A stretch of DNA of 36,300 nucleotides from Clostridia bacterium (GTDB lineage Bacteria > Bacillota > Clostridia > Christensenellales > Aristaeellaceae): assembly GCA_017545905.1 (NCBI GenBank), contig JAFWXL010000079.1, positions 1-36,300 on the forward strand, in the 5' to 3' direction. The translations under genes were made by a program, and so were the position numbers. The notes beneath the pieces were generated by a model, which was not told the DNA's origin, searched no databases, and was given only the letters and a program-made list of their open reading frames with translations. Numbering within the stretch: position 1 is the stretch's first letter; each line of letters opens with the position of its first letter. Below, piece after piece: positions 31,981 through 36,300 of this stretch.

Positions 31981-32325
31981 TCAGCCCTTCGGGTTGGGAC
32001 CGTAGGCATTCGTGCCGGGCTCGCTGTCCCTGCAGTACCAGATGATGGCCAGAATCCAGCCAACCACCGGAACGAAAGCAATGAAATACCAGCCGCCGGC
32101 CTTGCCGATATCATGCAGGCGGCGCCAGCACACCGCCAGACCGGGAACCAGCGTGGCCAGCGCGTAAATGCTGGAGATAAAGTTGCCTTCGCCCAGAATA
32201 AGGCTCAGCACAAAGGATACAGCAAAGTTAAACAGAGTAAAATACCAGTACTCCGAACGGCGTGCGCGACCGGAAAAATCCGCATACTTCGCAAAGCACG
32301 TCGTAACCGCTTCCATGAAACTCAT
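31981..32325 (-). CDS. DUF805 membrane protein
   Basis: A 114-residue protein with the DUF805 layout: KYADFSGRARRSEYWYFTLFNF at the N-terminus (about 13-34), helices about 29-48 and 52-64, then CWRRLHDIGKAGGWYFIAFVPVVGWILAIIWYC (65-97) and a short polar tail GPNPKG. All members sit in the membrane; function unknown. Single gene with its own promoter and terminator. Confidence 0.93.
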   Translation of the reverse strand: MSFMEAVTTCFAKYADFSGRARRSEYWYFTLFNFAVSFVLSLILGEGNFISSIYALATLVPGLAVCWRRLHDIGKAGGWYFIAFVPVVGWILAIIWYCRDSEPGTNAYGPNPKG

Positions 32326-32382
32326 TTGTCATCCGCCTTTCTCTTTTCATCTCTCCAAAGCTGTACATCGGGGCATATCCAT

Positions 32383-32411
32383 ATTATATCCTGTCTGTGA
32401 TTTCATGTCAA
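32383..32411 (-). promoter_or_regulatory. Consensus promoter of the DUF805 gene
   Basis: Minus strand: TTGACA (32406-32411), 17-base spacer, TATAAT (32383-32388); full consensus match. Confidence 0.85.
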
Positions 32412-32450
32412 GAACATGCATCTGCCCATACACCGGCTGCGCCGGACGCA

Positions 32451-33506
32451 TCAATTCGCAGACAGCATGCTGCCGTAATACGCCTCGATCAGGCTGCGGC
32501 AGCTCCTCGCAATTTTCTCTTTATCCGGCTTGCCGCCGTACACGTCGCTCTTATCCAGCGCATTGCGCGAAACCGAATTCGGCGGCTCGGAGCCATAGAC
32601 GACCGCCGAGTCCAGCGTCCGACCGGTTGCGCAGTCATACAGCGTGATCCACGCATAATACTGCATGGCATCGACGCCGTTGTCGTACCAGCCTACCTTT
32701 TCCGCATCGATGCCGACTTTCAGCACGCCCGCCACCTCGGCGGATTTTCTGGCAAGCATCTCTTCCGGCAGATAGCCATTGTTGACATATTTGCCCTTAT
32801 CCTCATCGTATACAGCAAAGCGGGTGCCCGTGCTGCCGGTCGTCTGCAGCGGATCATACTGGCTGACGATGCCCTTGTGATAATTCGAAGCGCTGACGCC
32901 GGAGCCGATCAGATAGCAGGAAACGCCGCCAACGCTCAGCACAAATACCAGCACAAATACAGCAAGCTGAACCGGCACATGCTTCTTCATATAGGCGACC
33001 TTCGTCAGGCCCTGAATCTCGTAAATAGCATCCAGCTTCTGCGCCGTCGACAGCTGCCACTTTCTGAGAACGGCCTTCTCTGCATCGCTTTGCGGATTCC
33101 AGAATATCCAGAACAGGAAGAAGGCGAACAGGAATACAGGCAGCAGCGTCCATACCGGCAGTCCGCCGGCTGCAACAATGAACGCATACAGTACCGAGAG
33201 GCCAATCGGAAGCAGCTTCAATGCGATCGGCGTACTCGGCGCATTTTCATTTCCCTTCAGGCCGCTTCTGCGGATCACATCTGCGCGGAGCTGCATTTCC
33301 TGATCTCTGGTCTGATTGATCAGGCTCACAGCCGCATCCGCACTCATGCCCTTGCTCACCAGATACTCGAGAATGGCAACGAGATCCTCCTGCTGCATAT
33401 TGAACCTCAGTGTCGCCCGTCCGCCGCCAGCATTTTCTGCCGTAACAGCATTCTGAATCATCGGACCGATGGTTCTGCGAAGTCGGCTGCGCTCCATATC
33501 GTTCAT
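32451..33506 (-). CDS. Membrane protein of unknown function
   Basis: A 351-residue protein not recognised. Cytosolic N-terminal part (1-95) has a helical segment EDLVAILEYLVSKGMSADAAVSLINQ that resembles short UBA-like or sHOCT-type helices. Two close membrane helices follow (about 97-113 and 117-136), a cytosolic linker, a third helix (about 178-201), and an extracellular C-terminal domain of 150 residues with no motif. ATG 33506 follows AGGGGA. It stands alone with its own promoter, between the DUF805 gene and the ABC operon. Confidence 0.75.
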   Translation of the reverse strand: MNDMERSRLRRTIGPMIQNAVTAENAGGGRATLRFNMQQEDLVAILEYLVSKGMSADAAVSLINQTRDQEMQLRADVIRRSGLKGNENAPSTPIALKLLPIGLSVLYAFIVAAGGLPVWTLLPVFLFAFFLFWIFWNPQSDAEKAVLRKWQLSTAQKLDAIYEIQGLTKVAYMKKHVPVQLAVFVLVFVLSVGGVSCYLIGSGVSASNYHKGIVSQYDPLQTTGSTGTRFAVYDEDKGKYVNNGYLPEEMLARKSAEVAGVLKVGIDAEKVGWYDNGVDAMQYYAWITLYDCATGRTLDSAVVYGSEPPNSVSRNALDKSDVYGGKPDKEKIARSCRSLIEAYYGSMLSAN

Positions 33507-33558
33507 CGTTTGAATCCCCTTTCGTATCCATACATGCTCTGTATGTCTGTGTTTTCAT

Positions 33559-33587
33559 ATTATACCATCTGTATTTCTTTGATTCAA
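33559..33587 (-). promoter_or_regulatory. Promoter of the unknown membrane protein gene
   Basis: Minus strand: TTGAAT (33582-33587), 17-base spacer, TATAAT (33559-33564). Confidence 0.7.
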
Positions 33588-33615
33588 CCCCGGATGCATA
33601 TTCCGGCATATACGC

Positions 33616-33647
33616 AGAGCCCTGCGGGAAAAATCCCGCAGGGCTCT
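33616..33647. terminator. Strong hairpin after the second ABC operon
   Basis: Perfect 14-base stem AGAGCCCTGCGGGA / TCCCGCAGGGCTCT with loop AAAA, 17 bases past the permease stop. A T-run is lacking on the minus strand, but stem strength and place fit transcript end or 3' protection. Confidence 0.7.
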
Positions 33648-33664
33648 GATATGCTGCGAAGGAA

Positions 33665-35266
33665 TCAGCCCTTGACGCCGCCGGAGGTCAGGCCGGCAGC
33701 CAGGTGCTTCTCGATGCACATGAACAGGATGACAACCGGAATCGTCGCCAGCAGCGCGGAGGCGAACAGGTACTGCCACTCGATCATGTTGAACGAGCTG
33801 AACTGCGTGATGCCCACGGTGATCGGCTTGTTGATCGGCGTGGAGATCAGGACGGTGGAAATCGTATACTCGTTCCACGCGTTGATGAACACGAAGATCA
33901 GCGTCGTCACGATGCCCGGAGCCGCCATCGGCAGCAGGATGCGGATGAGCGCCTCAACCGTGTTGCAGCCGTCGATGCAGGCCGCCTGCTCCATCTCCGA
34001 GGAGATCGACAGGAACGTGCCGCGCAGCAGCCAGATCGCAAATGCCTGATTGAACGCCGCATTGATGAGCATCAGACCGATGATGGAGTCGTTGAGCTTG
34101 AGGGTATTCATCAGCTGAGAAATACCGACCAGCAGAACGACCGGTGAGAACATCTGGCTCATGATAACAAATCCGAGGAAGACGTTCTTGCCCTTGAACT
34201 TCATGCGCGCCATCGCGTAAGCCGCCGGAATGCCGCAGATCATGGCAATCGTCGTTGCGCCGACGGACAGGATGATGGAGTTCATCAGATAGCGCAGCAC
34301 ACCGCGGCCGACGATGTCCTTCATATTGCTCCAGATCCACTGGGTCGGCAGCATATGCAGGAAGTACATATCCGTCGTCTCGGTATTGGAGCGGAAGCCC
34401 GTGATGAACATCACGTAGAACGGATACAGGATCAGGATGCTCATCGCAATGATGAACAGATACATCGCACCGCGGGAGAGCACGGCATACAGTTCGCCCT
34501 TGAGCAGCACAATCAGGCTGCACAGCATCACAAAGAGCACCGGCATCAGCGCCCAGAGCGACCACGTGGTATTGTATGCCACGCTGCTGAGCAGCTCGCC
34601 CAGATCGCCGCTGACCGCATCGCCGTAGAGGAACGCGCCGATCCTGCCCATCAGCTCATCGGCGCCCTCAGCAGCCATGCCGCTGGCAAAGAGCGTCACC
34701 TGACGGGAGAAGCTGTACGTGTTCACCATCACAAACACCGGCACGAGCATGAGCGCGATAAACGCCAGCCAGCAGGCCGCGCAGCGCAGGTTCTTCGCCT
34801 TGCCGGTCAGGGAATAATGCTGCACATCCATCGTGCCGCGCGCGCCCAGCAGCGCCAGCACGGCAGAACCTGCAATACATACAAGGATCGCCATGAGCAC
34901 CCTGGAGGAAGGCAGACCCGCGCCAAGGAAGCGCCACGCGCTGAAGCTGTTCGTGCTGCTGACGGTGAAGGCGACCATCGACGTGGTCTCGCCCTTGGAA
35001 TTGACGCGCTCGGTCACCTGCTCGGAGATGGTGACGTCAAAGCCCTGCTGCCTGTATTCATCAGCAGCCGCTTCCACCTCGCTCATCGCCTTCACATAGC
35101 GCTCATCGCCCACAAACGTATTGCCGGAGCGCTTGGTGAACAGCGTCGCGCTGAACTCGTAGGCCGGCAGGCTCAGCAGCACAATCGCAAGCACGAGCAT
35201 CACCGCAGCAAGGATCAGCGCCTTGCGGTTTTTGCCCATCACTTCCGCAGAGGATACCTTTTTCAT
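33665..35266 (-). CDS. MalG-type sugar ABC permease with large N-terminal membrane extension
   Basis: A 533-residue permease, nearly twice the usual length of about 280. The conserved permease core starts near 266 (AMYLFIIAMSILILYPFYVMFITGFRSNTE) and includes the EAA loop EQAACIDGCNTVEALIRILLPMAAPG and the family ending HLAAGLTSGGVKG. The first 265 residues hold TM about 15-34, an extracytoplasmic domain of about 80 residues (36-115), TMs at about 122-142, 163-182 and 235-256, and another outside loop. ATG 35266 follows AAGGAGG, and the upstream gene's TAA shares one base (TAATG), so the start is secure and the extension is genuine. Confidence 0.9.
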   Translation of the reverse strand: MKKVSSAEVMGKNRKALILAAVMLVLAIVLLSLPAYEFSATLFTKRSGNTFVGDERYVKAMSEVEAAADEYRQQGFDVTISEQVTERVNSKGETTSMVAFTVSSTNSFSAWRFLGAGLPSSRVLMAILVCIAGSAVLALLGARGTMDVQHYSLTGKAKNLRCAACWLAFIALMLVPVFVMVNTYSFSRQVTLFASGMAAEGADELMGRIGAFLYGDAVSGDLGELLSSVAYNTTWSLWALMPVLFVMLCSLIVLLKGELYAVLSRGAMYLFIIAMSILILYPFYVMFITGFRSNTETTDMYFLHMLPTQWIWSNMKDIVGRGVLRYLMNSIILSVGATTIAMICGIPAAYAMARMKFKGKNVFLGFVIMSQMFSPVVLLVGISQLMNTLKLNDSIIGLMLINAAFNQAFAIWLLRGTFLSISSEMEQAACIDGCNTVEALIRILLPMAAPGIVTTLIFVFINAWNEYTISTVLISTPINKPITVGITQFSSFNMIEWQYLFASALLATIPVVILFMCIEKHLAAGLTSGGVKG

Positions 35267-36150
35267 TACGCATCCTCCTTCTTCATGGTCATCATCATGT
35301 AAATGCCGGAAACGATGCACAGAATCGTGAAACCGATGACGGACAGCGCCGTCGCCGGGCCCTTCTTCTGGTCATAGAATGCCAGCATATACAGATAGGT
35401 GATGAGCGTATCGGTCTTATTGGCCGGCGCGCCCTTGGTGATGGTATAGATGATCGGGAAGGAGTTGAAAACGTAAATGATATTCAGGACGGTAGAAACC
35501 GTCAGGGAAGGCATAACCAGCGGAATGGTCACGTTGCGCAGCTTCTGCCAGAAGTTGGCGCCGTCCACGGTCGCCGCCTCGTAATACGCAGCGTCGATAG
35601 ACTGCAGGCCGGAGAGCACGCAGAACGTGACGAACGGAATCGTGACGAAGATACCGACGCCGCACTCCCACATGAACTCGATCTGGTAGGTTGCGCGCCA
35701 GTTGATCGCCTCTTTGATGATGCCCAGATTGAGCAGAACATTGTTGAGGTTGCCGTATTCAAACTTGATGATGTAATTCCAGATGGAGGCCTGGATGACC
35801 AGGGACGTCGCCCACGGGAAGACCACGATGGAGCGCGCGATCTTGCGGCCGCGGAAGTCCTGATTGAGCACCATCGCCATGATGAAGCCGATGAGCGTGG
35901 ACAGGCCCACGACGGAAACGACCCAGATGAACGTATTGATCATCACCGGGCCGAAGGCAGGCGCCTTCACCGCATCGATAAAGTTCTGCAGGCCCACAAA
36001 GCCGCCGACGATACCCGCCTTGGAGATCTCGCTGAAGGCGAGCTTGAAGACGATCATGATCGGGAAGATGACGAACGTCGTCATCAGCACGATGCTCGGC
36101 AGCAGCCATACATAGGGTTCCCACTTGTGACGGACCAGAATAGAATCCAC
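35266..36150 (-). CDS. MalF-type sugar ABC permease
   Basis: A 294-residue integral membrane protein with six helices, first about 15-36 (LLPSIVLMTTFVIFPIMIVFKLAF). The EAA loop is YEAATVDGANFWQKLRNVTIPLVMP. GTG 36150 is chosen since AGGAGGG lies 7 bases upstream; the frame extends further but past the ribosome site. It overlaps the next permease by one base. It forms the membrane channel with that permease; the ATPase is not in the window. Confidence 0.92.
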   Translation of the reverse strand: MDSILVRHKWEPYVWLLPSIVLMTTFVIFPIMIVFKLAFSEISKAGIVGGFVGLQNFIDAVKAPAFGPVMINTFIWVVSVVGLSTLIGFIMAMVLNQDFRGRKIARSIVVFPWATSLVIQASIWNYIIKFEYGNLNNVLLNLGIIKEAINWRATYQIEFMWECGVGIFVTIPFVTFCVLSGLQSIDAAYYEAATVDGANFWQKLRNVTIPLVMPSLTVSTVLNIIYVFNSFPIIYTITKGAPANKTDTLITYLYMLAFYDQKKGPATALSVIGFTILCIVSGIYMMMTMKKEDA

Positions 36151-36180
36151 TTCTATCCCTCCTTGCAATCTTGACTAAGG

Positions 36181-36213
36181 AAAAAAGAGGGGACGGCTTA
36201 TAACCGCCCCCTC
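36181..36213 (-). terminator. Attenuator between solute-binding and permease genes
   Basis: Minus strand: GAGGGGGCGG, loop TTATAA, then CCGTCCCCTC (one-base offset) followed by six T. In such operons this raises binding protein over permease levels by partial termination. Confidence 0.75.
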
Positions 36214-36225
36214 GTCAGGTCGGAA

Positions 36226-36300
36226 TTACTTGGTGATCTGCGCCTGCAGCTCGTCAAGCAGCGCCTTGACGTTGCCGCCGGTCAGAGCGCTCTGCTCGAC
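36226..36300 (-). CDS. C-terminal end of a sugar ABC solute-binding protein (partial)
   Basis: Only the last 24 residues are in the window: VEQSALTGGNVKALLDELQAQITK, ending at TAA 36226. The pattern of an aliphatic helix ending in LDELQAQI is usual for the C-terminus of family-1 solute-binding proteins, and the place before two permease genes supports this. The rest lies beyond the right edge. Confidence 0.6.
   Translation of the reverse strand, partial: VEQSALTGGNVKALLDELQAQITK

Overview
The window reads as a stretch of chromosome from a fairly GC-rich gut-type Clostridia (Bacillota). Support for this comes from near-consensus TTGACA-17-TATAAT promoters, AGGAGG ribosome binding sites, an LPxTG cell-wall protein, LplB/LplC-type sugar ABC transporters, a TRAP transporter protein, and signal peptides ending in A-x-A. 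A Christensenellales-like organism would fit, but that is inference. Both ends of the window cut through transporter genes.

Layout. (1) 1-1940: a TRAP solute-binding protein (minus, cut by the left edge) faces a GntR/FCD regulator; two copies of an ATCTTGTATACA operator lie between them. (2) 1965-7047: three secreted FMN-binding-type proteins (minus) stand beside a divergent OmpR-type response regulator and histidine kinase, then an Lrp/AsnC regulator. (3) 7250-11485: an intact tRNA-Arg(ACG), a decayed integrated element of about 4 kb, and a degenerate second copy of the tRNA 3' half with its terminators (about 200 bp duplicated). The element holds an XRE repressor, a secreted peptidoglycan-binding protein, a broken serine recombinase and a 5'-truncated ORF. 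(4) 11486-14351: about 1 kb without a gene, the second half rich in strong RNA helices, leading into a DUF2828/TROVE-like von Willebrand A protein; a small XRE protein follows on the other strand. (5) 14753-18910: an operon of a GHL10-type glycoside hydrolase, an ornithine-cyclodeaminase-like LOR/SDH enzyme and a GH20 hexosaminidase. (6) 18961-24617 (minus): two LplB/LplC permeases, a solute-binding protein, an M20 amidohydrolase, a C39-like papain-fold protein and a small PQ-loop-like membrane protein. (7) 24849-28933: an overlapping operon of an N-acetylglucosamine-kinase-like protein, a SIS protein, a ceramidase-like protein and a ROK regulator. (8) 28934-33506: a second tRNA remnant with terminator, an LPxTG glycine-rich protein, and small membrane proteins (DUF2752, zinc ribbon-TM2, DUF805, one unknown). 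(9) 33665-36300 (minus): a second sugar ABC transporter whose MalG-type permease carries an unusual N-terminal extension of about 265 residues.

How the genes may work together. Regions 5-7 look like one programme for importing and breaking down amino-sugar-containing glycans inside the cell: ABC uptake, GH20 and GHL10 hydrolases without signal peptides, an M20 deacylase, a GlcNAc-type kinase, a SIS isomerase-like protein and ROK control. Region 2 resembles a flavin-based extracellular redox module under two-component control. The least explained parts are the structured RNA before the DUF2828 gene and the repeated tRNA 3'-end remnants.
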